Shown: positions 23,101 through 35,400 of the stretch, piece by piece
Layout: the number at the start of each line of letters is the position of its first letter
Numbering within the stretch: position 1 is the stretch's first letter
From: Symbiodinium natans
Taxonomy: Eukaryota; Sar; Dinophyceae; Suessiales; Symbiodiniaceae
NCBI GenBank assembly: GCA_905221605.1
Contig: CAJNDS010002845.1
Span: 656,713 to 720,712, forward strand
Reading direction: 5' to 3'
DNA: 64,000 nt
Position numbers and translations under genes: made by a program
The notes under the pieces: model-generated
Told to the model about the DNA's origin: nothing
The model's input: only the letters and a program-made list of their open reading frames with translations
Databases searched by the model: none

Positions 23101-25023
23101 TGTACATTCAACGCCAGTCCCTTCGAAACCCCTGGGCAGCATCCTTCCTAAAGCGTCTGAGGCCCAAGCCCCTTAATTGACCTGTTGCAAGCTTAAGTCT
23201 ATAGGGTCTACTTCTCAGCATGTCTAAACGTGTCTAGACATGCCGAAAAGCTGTTTGGAAGATTGCAAAAGGGCCTCTAATCGCCGATCCGCAAAGGCGA
23301 CCCGAGACGGGTCGTTTCGGCCCAGCAGAGTTTGACCAGGCGCCGGCCTCGAGCAAAGCCAAGGAAATGGAGGAAAGGTGTGAAAAGGTGAAAGGTCTTC
23401 TAGGATGTGAGCAGGGGTCCGATAGGACTTGAGGTGATGCAGCGATGAACTCCGTCCAGAAAAATGTCCAGAGTTTGCATGAGGTGCTGTTGCCATAGGA
23501 TGGTGGAGAGGATGGTGGAGGGGAAGTTTGAGCATTGTTCGCATAGTACAAGGTGAAACAAGAAGTTTGCAGGCCAGCACAAACTGACGTGTAGAGACCA
23601 CACGAGCTGAGGCCTCCGTGGGCCTCTTCTCGCTTCTGGCACAGAAGGTGCGCACTGGGCACCGAGGGAAGCTGGGTTAAGCCAGCGTGCGGCCCCGATT
23701 CAATCTTCAAAGGCAGTGGCGTACAGACCTCGATTCCTCGACTCCGGTTTTAGTATGGCTTGGCATCAGGCAGCATTGTTATTGCCTAGATTGCGCCGCC
23801 AGCCGAAAAGCCTTGAACACAGAAGGTGGGCTGCGTGCTTGACCCTCAGGCTGCACGCGGTGGAGGCCCGACCACACACTTCTTCCCTTTGGCGATGTGG
23901 ACGCACAGGCCAAGTTGGGCTTGGGCACTTCAAGTCCGGGCTGGGTTGAGGTTTTTGTGCTGTAGTTCATAGTCGCATGGTACCAGCGAGTGCCCTGCTG
24001 GCCAGTGTCGGACTGCATTGCCGAAGCAGTGGATCTCGAGTCTGACAGGCACAACATCTCGTTTTCTCCGGAGCTCGTTTTCTCACCTGACCAGGCTGGT
24101 CCCACCCCCAGAAGATGCCAAAGCTGGAGTTGGAGAGGTGCGGTGCTTTGCTTTGGGATAAACTTTCACTCGTGTGAAATGAGCCGAAGGTAGCAGAATG
24201 ATGGCCCCCCCCCCCCCCCCCCAGAAGCTCTTAAATGCGGATCTGGCCGACTGGGCCTGGCTTGCTTCACCAGGTAGCTGGACGTCACGGTGTAGTGTAG
24301 GTAGTGTAGGTGTTTCTCGCATATTTGACTGGAGAAGCGCGGCCGCAAGTAATGCCATGCTGCCATCACGCCATGCCATCCTCGGCGACCCACCACAATG
24401 GCAAGCTGCACGAAGCTGATCGAATGCCAATAAGCGCCAGGGTTTCCCCTCGCCCAAACTCAAGGAACTATGATCCTCAGGCACACCATAGTTGCCATGG
24501 GCTCGCAGAGTCGCAGAGTCCAAAGAGCAAGGTGTGTTGAGTTCCGAGCCGGCTTCTGGACATCATGTCCTGCTCGTCTAGGGCCGGGGCTTCGGGCCAC
24601 TGTGGACTGCGGTTCCCTTGGAAATTTCCTCAAAAGATGCTAAAAGATGTCCCAAATCAGCGCTTCTCGCGAAGAATGTGTCCCGGTGAGAGAATTTTAG
24701 AACAGCGGCCGAGGCACGTAGCGCCGCGAGAGCTCCGGTGGGCCTGTCCTTCGGAGAGGCGCTCACCCTCCGCTGCCACCCAGCTCCCACCCCTCCCTCC
24801 TAACAGTCCTAACATGGTTCGAGGCAGTTCTGTTGTTGAAGCATGTACTTCAACACAGAATACTTGAACCCTAAACCCTAAACCCCTAAACCCAGAGGGG
24901 GTCTGCTAGGCGGGTGGCAAAAACACCCTAAACCCTAAACCCGAACAGGCCATGGATCCAAAAAAGGAGGGCGGGCGGAAGAAGTTTCCAGCAGCCGTGG
25001 AGAAGCGTGTCAACGACCTGTAT
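20180..25023 (+). CDS. Plastid-type glycerol-3-phosphate 1-O-acyltransferase, 14 exons, N-terminus not found
   Basis: The enzyme transfers an acyl group to sn-1 of glycerol-3-phosphate, the first step of plastid glycerolipid synthesis. Exons: 20180-20233 (NIESIRQSLAKGDN), 20320-20358 (LLANHQTEADPQ, the H-x4-D catalytic block), 21300-21351 (LSLLLEKEGCEEVAEK), 21569-21591 (IFVAGHK), 21828-21858 (VTTDRLAIPF), 21972-22033 (GRYLLSIYSKKYLD), 22535-22566 (EAKAERNK), 22827-22864 (VSEMQRLMKEGG), 22938-22980 (HIFWVAPSGGRDR), 23297 to about 23339 or longer (ETGRFGPAEFDQ), 23850-23908 (GPTTHFFPLAMWTH), 24095-24137 (LVPPPEDAKAGVGE), 24714-24758 (ARSAARAPVGLSFGE) and 24949-25023 (FPAAVEKRVNDLY). Of 11 phase-checked introns, 9 have GC donors and 2 have GT. 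The exons follow the order of the plant and algal plastid enzyme. Missing: the N-terminal domain and transit peptide, perhaps one exon near 23.4-23.8 kb, and the last few C-terminal residues. A Tyr follows SKK where the plant enzyme has His. Confidence 0.9.
24205..24222. repeat. Poly-C run
   Basis: About 18 consecutive C residues inside the GPAT intron 24138-24713. Confidence 0.9.
24868..24941. repeat. Interstitial telomere-like CCCTAAA repeats
   Basis: Two short clusters of CCCTAAA, the complement of TTTAGGG, lie inside the GC-AG intron 24759-24948 of the GPAT gene, ending only a few bases before the AG acceptor. TTTAGGG is the telomere unit of plants and of dinoflagellates. Confidence 0.85.
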
Positions 25024-25029
25024 GTGACT

Positions 25030-26530
25030 TGGTGGTCAAAGGCGAGCTGCATCGAGATAAATGGAGTCAGCTGAGAATGTGGGCCAACTAGCTCAAAGAC
25101 ACTTTCTTAATCGAAGGTTTCCTTGGTGATTTCAAGACTTTCTCGCCTAAAGCCCTCCTTGGGGCTCGAAAAAAAACTGCTTCGCCAATTCACCTTCCGA
25201 GGACTCCTTGGACTCCCATATGCCCTGAGATGCGCGCACCTTTGAGTGAGTTCCAATGTTCTGCTCCCCATTAGAATTCCTGAAGTTTTTCGAGCACGAA
25301 GCGGCGCTGCATGAAGCCGCAAGCTTTTCCTTCGGACATGTCTCTGACATGTCAGCTCTCAGTGATTGGCTGCGCTTCTGCGCAATGCTGGCGGGACGGT
25401 ACGGGGGCCACGATAAAGCGAAGTGCTTCACAACAACTTCTGCATGACCAGATCCGTCTTTGCAGTGGCTGCAGCATCGTCAGTGGCCCAAGAAATTGGG
25501 CGGCAAGTAATTCAATGCATTGCTGCTCTTACTTTCGAAGAGCCGCAGTGAAGCCACATTTTCCATGTCATGGCAGTTAGTGCCTGTCTCTTGAGCTCAT
25601 CGAGGCCGTTGCGACTTTGCGACCTGAGCCTGGCTTTGTGAGGGTGGCCCCAACCCGTTTTCGCAATAGCCGCTGCCCAAACGTACCGTTAAAACCCCAT
25701 TCCGACCTAGCAATCCATGTTGAAAAGTAGCTAATGCCTACATGTCCATGCGACACTCCGTATAGTCCATTAAAGGAACTTCGACTGTTCGCATGGGGCT
25801 CGCTGACCATGGTCCGCACCTTGCCCTGCGCACCATCAGGCCGAAGCCGGTTGTGACCACCCTTGACTGAGACGCATTTCTTCGAAAGAAACGAGCGACG
25901 TTTCCTTGCCCAACCCCGACGCTCTTACGAGCAACCCTGGATACCTTAAGACGGAAAGCGAACTGACTCGGGACTATGACTCCCATTGCCATAGGCGGGG
26001 TGCATAGACTTAGAATTTCGCCACGTTGCGTTGCGCGTCTTTTGAGTACGCAAGTGGATGCCGCCAAGGAGCATGACTACAGAACCCGCAACTGCGACAT
26101 GTCCATTTTAGTGAGTTAGTGCATGGCCTTGCCCGGCGATGAGCTAAGCCCATGGCCCACTTCAGCTCCAAAAATACAAGATCCCGCCAGTGTGCACAAC
26201 TCAAAAGAAAGCAAACTTGCAGCGAATTTTCTGCGACCTTCCCACATGTGGCGTTGTTTTGCTCCACCTGAGTCCATGGGATGCCGCTGTCTCACGCCTT
26301 CTCCGCCTGCCTTAGCTCCTTCCAAGAGCTTTCTCAGGAGTGCATCGTCGAATCGTCCGTGCATGCACTGCTGCAGGGTTGAGACCTGTTCAGATCATGA
26401 GCCTGGGTAGACTCAGGATGACTCCACTATGGGCGTACTGTAGAAGAGCAGCGAAAAACATCACCACTCGGTCATTGGTTGTTCTGGAATTTGCACTCGA
26501 GCGGGTGACCCCGTGCGCTGGTGAGGACGA
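25030..26530. other. No convincing gene
   Basis: The final GPAT exon should lie here but I could not place it. A 63-residue open frame at 25256-25447 (+) is somewhat protein-like (EFLKFFEHEAALHEA) but has no family match that I know. Confidence 0.4.
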
Positions 26531-26537
26531 CTCGCAG

Positions 26538-26647
26538 GCGGATGCGCCCCCTCCTCCGCCACGGTTTCGAAAGACCTACAGCCTGGATGCCGAGCCGTTC
26601 GAGGTCTCCAGCGGAGCTGTGATTGTAGCGGGTTCGATGTTCATCGG
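26538..26647 (+). CDS. Exon candidate resembling the start of a voltage-gated channel S1 segment
   Basis: After CGCAG|G the frame reads ADAPPPPPRFRKTYSLDAE, then PFEVSSGAVIVAGSMFIGL, and a GC donor is available at 26648. In dinoflagellate and other protist voltage-gated cation channels a short 'xFE...G..I..N...IG(L/V)' helix marks S1, and a basic or proline-rich cytosolic stretch often precedes it. Only one helix is visible, so the assignment is tentative. A possible EF-hand exon lies 1.2 kb downstream. Confidence 0.35.
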
Positions 26648-27135
26648 GCTTAGAGGTTCTGTCTTAACGTTGTGGCAGGCAGATGCATTACACGCTGCCA
26701 TCTTTAATCAGCTGCCTACAGTTCCCTGAATCTAGATTCCGCCGTTGAAGCTTTGAACTCGCAGTTCTTGCAGTTGCAGGGACGCTTTCTACAAGCTCGA
26801 GCACGGAAAGTTGAAGAACTTACGTTTCCAGAAGCTTTGAGAATGCTCTGGCAGATCACCAACTGGGCGTCGGATCACCGGCTAGAGCTGCCATTCGAGG
26901 CAGTCCGACACCGGCATAGGGCAGCTCAAGAGCCGAAAGGGTTCAAGGGGTTGGAGGAAGGCACTTCTTGGCGACCGCCGGGCCTGCGACTTCGGGTTTT
27001 ACAGAGTTTCTCCAAGTCCCAAACCCTGCCTGGTTTCCATGATCTCAGGGCTCTTGTGCCAGGCTTATGCTGCGTACTTAGGCTTGCCCAGTTGGCGGTC
27101 CTCTCTTGCATCACCACGATTGCTTGGCTGGCTGG

Positions 27136-27168
27136 GGGGCGGGGGGGGGGGGGGGGGGGAGGGAGGGG
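27136..27168. repeat. Poly-G run
   Basis: Near-continuous G tract, interrupted by single C or A residues. Probable G-quadruplex former; polymerase slippage makes its assembled length unreliable. Confidence 0.9.
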
Positions 27169-27840
27169 TGCTCTCTGAACCCGAACAGCAAATTCTTGGT
27201 GTCAGGACCCTGCGAATCCGGTTTTTCGATGGAAGCTGCGATGCTGGTCCTCTTCCTGCAGCGGCCCCGCATACATCTACTCGCCAGACTACACGAGGGC
27301 GCGATTTGGGAGCTTTTGATTGTCTAATGCTCTAATGCAGACCCCTTCATGAAGGACCTTGCTCATCCTGAGACCTTGAAGGCATGAAGCCAAGCTTGAA
27401 GCGCTCCCTTCAGGATGTAGCCGGAGGAAAAGCGTCCCCATGCTTGGTCCTGCGGCTGGCCAGCATTCAATGGGCAACTTCCATGTCCTCTCCCATGCAC
27501 CACAGCAAAGCTCTTTCTCTCGTGCCGATTGCAATAGCTTAGGCTTTCTAGGCCCGCCTTACGTAGTGACGTAGTGCAAGTCGGCAAGCCGGAGGCAGCG
27601 GCCGCACAAAGACCCCAACGACGAGCCACAGCCGCTGCTGCAAGTGATGCCTGACTCGCAAGTCCAACCGCATCCTTAGGAAAGGGGTTTGAACTCAGGT
27701 GTACTTACATGACGGTATTAATTAGATACAGTAGACTGCCAACAGACCATGGTGCACTTTGCACCGTCTTATGAGGCTTGTTCTGATTCAGTATCCTAGC
27801 ATTCTCTGGTGGCTCACTGATCTGAGCTTGAAAACCTCAG

Positions 27841-27907
27841 GCTCGACCATTACAAGCTGATGGACATCGACTGCTCCACGGACGGAGTGCTGACGCTCGG
27901 CGGGAGT
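27841..27907 (+). CDS. Exon candidate with an EF-hand-like calcium loop
   Basis: After CCTCAG|G the frame reads LDHYKLMDIDCSTDGVLTLG. It resembles the end of an EF-hand first helix and its loop, but the spacing between the DID and DG parts is two residues longer than in a canonical 12-residue loop and the final Glu is a Gly. It may belong with the 26.5-kb channel-like exon, since many protist channels carry EF-hands after S6. The 3' end of the exon is approximate. Confidence 0.35.
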
Positions 27908-27909
27908 GG

Positions 27910-29860
27910 CCTAAGTGAGTGCGAGCACCAACTTTGAGGGCCTCCCTCCTTCACTGCCAATCCGAGTGGGCAAAATGCCATGGTTGAAATCAAGAAGTGG
28001 TCCCGCCACGCATCCTAGCAAGAGTCTTATTCTGTGGTTTGTTTCATCTCTCGCGGGCCCGCCAAGGACTCCGTTTTGCAACATCTGCATGAAGCTGGAG
28101 CCTGTGGCCATGTGCGATGATCAGACACCTGAGCGGAGTACAGAAACGCAAGAAGCGCGCTGTGCTGCGGAGATCTGTAACACTCCTGTAGTAGAGAGTG
28201 TCTGGGGGCGCCTGGGGCCTTTCGCGGTCTTGGTGTAAGTGAATGCCACGTGAATTTCGCAGCCACTAACACGGTGTCCAAGGAACATCTGCCAGCCCAG
28301 TGTGAACCACTTCACCATCCGTACAACTTGTCCGAGACCAAAGTATCTCACGGAAAGTGGCAACCTGGATTTGAACAGTATCTCCGATTTCCCAGTGAAA
28401 GCAAGGCTCGGACATTATGAAGTACCGTCGGATGGCTTGTTTTAGAGATAGTTAGACTGCTTCAGAAAATCAGTGTGTCAAGTGGATAGGTGTGCCTTTC
28501 CTCGTATGACCGTTTGGCGAATCAAACTTCCTCGCCCACGCAACCCAGACTGGCCCTAAAAGCCTGAACGCTCTTGACCTCGGCAAGGTCAGCGAGCTTA
28601 GATCAGAGTTGTTAGCAGGACTGCTCCGATTCTTTACGGCCTCAACCTTGCATGCCCATGCAATTGAAACGCAGACGCGGATCCTACTTTGCACCTGTAT
28701 GTGCCATAAAGCCCTCAAATCCCCTCTAAGACGGGAACGTCTTCTTCGCGCCGCAGAGCGACGGAGACGAGCAGCCAGGATGAACTCAAACGGGAAGTGA
28801 GATTTCTTTGTTGCAATGAGCTTTCGGGCTTTGCTTGCTTCGAAACAGATCAGAACTTTCTGGGCTTCGGGGCAGATGCGTGCTGATCGCGTCTGAGAGT
28901 TGCTCCCAGCTCACTTCTAAGCACAATAGACTAGCCAAATGAACTGTAGTAATTGTCTATACGCAAGAGGGAGTCGGACCGTGTTTGTCCCTTGTCCCAG
29001 GCAGCGTTGGCGGCTGTCGGAGCCTTTGGGTGCTTCGCCTCCGCAGCAGAGCTTCGACTTTCTCTGAAATGCTCGAAAAAATGGGGCATGTGGGGCCAAA
29101 TGGTGACTGGATGACGGCTTCGTGCTTGAATGTGCTTGACTTGAATGTGCTTGAGCCGTTGGTGGGAATCAGAGTGTACCAGTCGCCGGCGGTATGATGA
29201 AGGCAGTAGTTGGGGCTTAGAGGGAGTCAACTCCGACAAAATGGCCGAAGAGGGCGAGCCGGCCACGTGCCAGCCGTGCAGGGATATGTGATTCGCAGAC
29301 GTCTCGAAGGATGCATGGGTTGCCCTACCGCCTGCTTTGGGTTCAGCTTGTTCTTTACTTAAGTGCGTCATGGCTGCATTGCAGCAGGTCAAATTAGAAC
29401 CATCGACATCGCAGAACTCGGAGGATCTGCTAGCAGATAATAGTCATAGGCAACCCAAGACCTCCGTTTATGCAGACTATCACTTGCAGCGGACATGCTT
29501 TGAACTGTTACAAGCGCCTGCCCTTTCAAAATGCTTCCTCGAGCAGCCCAGTCAGAGCGTAAGGGCTTTGTGGGGTGTACTTCAGACCTCCATTCTAAGG
29601 CCTCCTGCCCAACCCTTTTTTCACCTCCCCGGCAGACAAACTACACGGTAAAGCTCTACGAAGCATAGGGTGCCCTCCGCCATGTCCCACATCTTTGGCT
29701 GCAAGCAAACCCCGCCAACGCCTCCGACAACGAGCGATGAGGCCAACAAAGCGGGCCAGAAAAAGACGGTAGAGACGAGACTCTCAGAATCGCGTTCTCT
29801 CGCATCTTGCAGGTAGGGTCGGGGGGTGCAATCAGTCTTTTGTTGCATCCCTACAAACAC
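27910..29860. other. No convincing gene
   Basis: Both strands show only short unrelated open frames. A polar frame about 29700-29815 (+) could be 5' coding sequence or UTR of the TPR gene that follows, but I cannot support a start codon. Confidence 0.4.
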
Positions 29861-29867
29861 CGAGCAG

Positions 29868-31074
29868 GAGAGCTCCGGGAGCACCAGCGATGCGGAGATG
29901 AAGAAGAAGAAAGGAAATCGCGCCATGGGCAAGAAGAGCCTTTGAGCAAAAGTCCAACCAATCCGGTAACCCAAAGCTAGAGCTACAAGCCAGAAGTCTT
30001 GATGAAGCAGCTGGTGCACAGACCCAAATAATAAAGGCGCATAAGGCGTTTGCTCCAAAGCGGCCGTACATAGGAATGATGCACGACTTCTCTTTCCTCT
30101 TGACATATCAGGAAGTATCCGAAAGCTGTCAAGTATTACACGAAGGCGATCAAAATCGATCCGGAGAACGCAGCCTGGCCCAGCATTGGAGGGTTCCTCA
30201 GTCCACGCTTCAAAGGGTTTAGCGGTTTTTGTTTGCTACGATTCTTGCAGTGATGGCACCCCTCGTGTCGGGTGGGCTGAGGCCACCTACCATCTAAACC
30301 GGGCCATTGCCAATGCAGCGCTGGAGCTCTGGAAGGATGCGGAGGCACTGAAGTTACTAGCTGGATGCAGAAGGCCAGCAAAGCTAAAGGAAGGAGCAGC
30401 GGTCATTTCGATGGACTTGAGTTGTTGGTAGCGGTTGATCAGCGATTGAAGCTGGGCGCATTGACCTTCAGACTCTGTTGGCGTCAATCATGAACAACTC
30501 AGGAAATTCCGGATGCTCGATACAAGCTCCAGCCGTGCTACTGTTGCGTCCGAGGCCGATGCAGCGAATGCGGTGGAGCTGCAAGAGGACCAACCATCTT
30601 CCAAGATCCTTGGCAGCCTTCATGCAGAGAGCATTAAGGCGGGAGGGCGTCTAGTTGAGAGCAGGGTGGGAATGAAGGTGCGAGCGGGGTTCTCCAATCC
30701 CCTCGAACCAGAGTCGTGGAGAGCATCGTGTGCGAAGTGCATGCAAAGGCGTCCACGATTCGCATGCGAGTTGCACGAGCTTCTTTGTGTGGTTCTTTCC
30801 TGTTTAATGACCTTTACATTTTTTCAGTTTCTAGTCAAAGCTGTTTGCACCCCACCACGAAGCCATGAAGCAAAGATCAATGTCCCAGTTTACTTCCGGG
30901 CTATTGCGTATCTTTTGCCCTCGCAAGACCTCAGAACCCCGATAAGCACCCTGAAGCATACCCCCAAAGACAGGAGCTGCGTGCCCTGTTTCAATCCCAG
31001 AAAATCCCCCGAGGGGCCACTTCCAGCTTGCCCGGGCGCGCTTCCGCCGTGGCCGCTGCCGGGAAGCCCGCGAG
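29868..31074 (+). CDS. TPR protein, first module (co-chaperone-like TPRs)
   Basis: Exons in phase: 29868-29935 (DAEMKKKKGNRAMGKK), 30112-30172 (YPKAVKYYTKAIKIDPENA), 30282-30344 (ATYHLNRAIANAALELWKDA), 30555-30580 (ADAANAVEL) and 31014-31074 (GHFQLARARFRRGRCREARE). Donors are GA at 29936 and GC at 30173, 30345, 30581 and 31075. Together they give two to three tetratricopeptide repeats of the Hop/STI1/RPAP3 type: 'KKxGN', 'Y..AI..DP.N' and 'Y..NRA'. Lys, Asn and Asn at the first carboxylate-clamp positions are present, and basic residues occupy the last helix, so binding to an Hsp70/Hsp90 C-terminal EEVD tail is possible. The start codon was not found. This module runs in frame and on the same strand toward the TPRs at 32.5-36.4 kb, so I treat both as one gene. 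Confidence 0.75.
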
Positions 31075-32491
31075 GCGTTGTTTTAATGGTCTTTTACAGT
31101 GGCTCTCTGCTCTCGTCCTTGTTTCGCGCCTCAGTCAATGCATCGAGTCGCGTGGTGCCCGCGGCGCAGGGTTTTCTCCCACACGTGGTTTTTCCCTGAG
31201 TCGGGGCTTAGGGATTGTGACATTGCGGCACCCGTTTAAGGGAAAGATCCAAGATCGCGTCCCGGCCCCCCCACTAATTCAAATCTGAGAGCAGATGTAT
31301 GTGGGGGAGCCTTAGGATGAGTGTACGACACTGGGAAGGCGCTGAGGGTTTAGGGGGGGGACCTTTTCAACAGAGGCGAGGGCACTGCAGCATAAGAAAA
31401 TGGCATCGTGACTGCAAACCAGATGGAATGCAGATCCGGTCGTGTCCAGAGATTGCCATTGCATGGTTCACACATCATGCTCCTTTAAGCAGGTCTTCAC
31501 CTGGCTCGCCTGAAAACCCAGCAGAACACTCCTTGAACCAAATCCGATAACCCCCAGCCTTTCAACCCTCATTAGCCTCAAACTGCAGCTTCAGTCCCAA
31601 GGCCCAGACTTTGTAGCCAGGCCTCTGAGAGGTTTTCTAGATGTCCGAACTTGGCTTTGAGAGTGCCGGCATGTAGGGGCCTCGATCTATGAGGCCCTGA
31701 AGATGGGTTTGGCGCGGTTTCCAACCGAGCCCGCGCTGCTCAAGCTTGGCAGCTCGGTTTTAGGGCAGTTGGGGCTATGTCTTGGGGGCCACTACTCTGC
31801 AGGCAACACAAGGGACTGGTTCTCAAAGTAATGCGTTGAAGGCCTCAGATCTGGATCTGGAAAATTGCCGAACTTCCCTACTTCAGGCACATGCAACTGC
31901 GGGGCGCTATGTGCGGATCCGGGAACCTGTGAAATTTGTTATTGGACACCCGTGGTCAGCAAGGAACATTATGAACATGGCATGAAAACAAGAAAAATAG
32001 TTCCAAGCGCAGCAGATTCATGAAGACGACGAAAATCTGGTCTGGCGGGCGCGGCCACTACGATGATAAACGAGCCCACAAAGACTGACTCGAGCGGCCA
32101 AAGCGCGCGAAAGCCGTGGAACCATTTTGCCGTGGCCTGCCGAGGGCGCGAAATTGACGCCGCTGTGCAAGCTCTGGAGCAGCGGCGAGTGCAGGCTGTA
32201 CTGTAGGGCTGTGTATAAAGCGGTTTCAGGATTCGGGTTCAACTTTGACTCTGGAGAGGGAGAGGGGGTCAGAGGGGCATCATATCAGTTATGGTGGCTC
32301 CTTGGGGCTTTTGGGCTTCGGACGTTCGCTCGAACTCAGTGCTTGGCGCCGGAAGACCCCTCGCACAGACCGAGCTGGCAGGCAAATTGGTTTCAGGTTG
32401 AGGTTGAGGGAATCAAGTGGCGTGGTTTTTTTGGGTTTGCATAAGTGGTGTCAAGGATATGTGGCACTGGGATAAGATCGCGTTTCTTCAG

Positions 32492-35400
32492 GAGGAGGAA
32501 GCGGAGCAGCAACGCTTGCAACGCTCAGCAGGGCCGAGCGGGGCCAAGGCTCTCACCGACCAGGCGCGTGGTGACGTGGTGTTGCCCGTGGTGTCATCTT
32601 GGTGTCATCTCTTTGGCTCTCGAGGTGTCTTAAGATGCAGAGTTTGAGAGCCAGTGTGGCGTTTAGTCTCTTATTCCGCTTTTTTCTCTCGCTTGTTGTA
32701 GCTTGAGGCGCGTTGGTCAACTGTTCACCTTTCTACTCCTGCGCTTGAGGGATGTGGAGAGGGGCGCAGGCTGTTGATAGAGGTGAAGAGTGGCTGAGTT
32801 GGGCTTGGAGTTTTGGTCGGAAGGCCCGGCTCCGGCATTATCGTCTTGGCAATGCCTAGGGGGGGGAGTGAAGATGAGTGGTTTTTGAGCTGAGGACCGA
32901 GGACTCGCCACAAAGTTAACACTACCCCAAAAAAGGGCTTATAGGCCTTAGGAAAGTTTCTGCCATCCCGGATCCTGAGGTGTTGAAACGGGAACGCACA
33001 TCGCTGCACTCTCCAAAGTCCAAAGGTTCCCCCGACAGCCTCAAATTCCAAAGCAGGCCAGGGCGCTGGTGACGGCCGGCAACGTGGAAAGCGCGCTGCC
33101 CTTGCTTGCAGAGGCCCGACACGACACGAGAGGGACCACCTGCTGCGACAAGCAAGCACCGGACCCGGTGTTGCTATCATCGCATACAGAATTATGCGGA
33201 ACATGCGCATGTACAAGAGCTGAAAGTGAGATCTGTGGAAATGTTCGGCACGACGAAATTCTAGAAAGCTTGAAGCGCCCATGCCTGCAAAATAGCCAGA
33301 AAACGTTCCGGGAATGATTTTCGTGTTGAAATTGAAAATGATGCACTGGAGCCTGCACCCTTGCACTGCAATTGCGCTTAGGCTTAGCTCTCCATGTTTT
33401 CCGAGGCACGCTCTGCAGCTCGGGCTGCGGGTGCGAAACGTGAAGAGATCAACGCAGCATCCCTTCAGGGCAAGGCAGATGGGAGTTCAGCTCTTTGGAA
33501 GTCTATGCCGGCATGTTTTTTGGTCACAGAATCCTAAGAACCTGAGGGTTTGCTGCAGCGGCGATTGCTGGCAGTTCACAGAGTTGTTGCCCGGACGGGA
33601 AAGTCTTGAAAGGTAACAGGCTTCATAGCGTCGCAGCGCCATGCTTCCAAACCTCATGGATCCCCCTTTGTAAGCTGTTCAAAAAACCGGAAGCTTGAAG
33701 CTGCTGCGGTCGAAGCTGAGTAGGTTGAGCTCCGCCTACGTCGGTGGGCGGATGCCGTGTCCACCTGGGAGGCTCCTGCGGTAAAGAGATGTTTTGTTTT
33801 CGTTCCTGTTCGTAACACATACGGTCAAAGTACACAAGTCAGCAGGCCACCCCAGCGAGGACTCCAAGGTTCTCGCTGAATCAAGCATGGCGTGTCTTGC
33901 GGCAGGTAGTAGTTGGCATGGAGACGGAGGAGTTTTCCATGGACGTGGCTGAGGACGGCCAACCAAGACCTGCTGATCATGAGTATCCGACTCGGCAAAC
34001 TGCACACCTCACTCATGCGGCATGCGTTTCCGTCAGTTGTTTGGAAGCCTACGACCACGAAGGAGTGCCAGTAGGCAGAGATGCGCTGTCAGGAGCGTGA
34101 AGCGTTGTCCAACGCCCAGAACAACCTGGGCATCGCGTTAAAAAATGCACAAAGGCTGCGGCTGTGTGTGGAACGGCTTTGTTCTGTCAGAAACTCCGGT
34201 GACGTTGTACCCCGATCGCTAGCTAGGGTCCCAGTATCCAGTCCCTTCAAGCCCGACAGTTCCCCTGTGGTTATCTTCGTTGTCACAGTGGCTTTTGTTG
34301 TGGCTCCGACACAGGGCATCACCCTGCTTCGCTTTATGGAAGGTTGGACAAAGCTGGCACTGCCTTCAACGAAGCCTACCGTCTCTCGACGAATGGTGAT
34401 GACAAAGTCGCCACCTACCAGGCATCTGCAGCCTGCAAGCCCTCGCAAAAGATCCACAGCACTGAGCTGCGGATGAATGTGCTGCACGATACAAAGCCCA
34501 CCCGCAAAGTAGGTCAGATGTCCTTGATCGTCCTTGTAGGCCGCGCAGATCTTGCAGAATGCGTCGCAGTGCCTCTAGTCTTCTCATGGTGTTGGGGGGG
34601 GGGCGCCTCGGTTAGTGTGACGCAGCCACCAAGGCCTGTTGGCGCAGGGCAAGGCCCAGGAGGCGCGCAGCCTCAGTGCCCGCGCCTTGACCGAAGTTTG
34701 TTGGAAACCCTGCGCGTTTAGAGACGCAGAGTAGCCAGTCTGCATCTGTGTGTGTGTGGGTGCTGCGCCGCCCAGCAAGAAACACTAACTTCTCAGATCC
34801 CGATCCCTGGCAGAATTGGCTTAAACGAATACCCGAAAGGAAAGGGTTGTCCCCCACGCGCGCACCACACACACCACGCACCGCCGGCACACTCGAGCAA
34901 GCATGGCAAAGATATAAATCCAAGTTCCTTGAAGCACTTCCGATTGTTGTTTAGAAGACTTCAACCCAGCTTTGGCTGCCAGTTGTTAGTCTTTCTGCAT
35001 GTGAGACTTTTCAATCCTAACGCGCAACTTCGCCTGTAACACTACCCGTCGTCCCTAGTGGTCCTGCAGAAGAGGGTTGAGGGTCCCGGACATGGCCAGG
35101 CTCTTAGGACATTCTCTTGCACAGGCCCTCAATGTTTTCTGGGTTCTATAGATGCGCAGCCGTGCTGCGTGGCGCAGTCGGCCCCTGGACCTGAACCAGC
35201 TACAAACTCCATGCAGAGCTCTTGGTTTGCCTCAAGGCGCATTGGAGATTGCCCAGCGCATCCTTGGCGAGAACCATGCTTCTTTAGCTTTGGCGAACCT
35301 CGCCCTGGCACGATGCTTGCGGGCAGAAGGTCCGAGACAAACAGCCCGGTTTGGAACGATGGGAGGTTGATAGCTCATCAGATGTGAGGGCAGGGTCATC

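Noticed and set aside
24868-24941. True chromosome end
   Set aside because: The CCCTAAA units are few and lie inside an intron with coding exons on both sides.
30513-31199. 228-codon open frame on the plus strand
   Set aside because: It reads through one true TPR exon in a different frame from the second TPR exon; most of it is intron.
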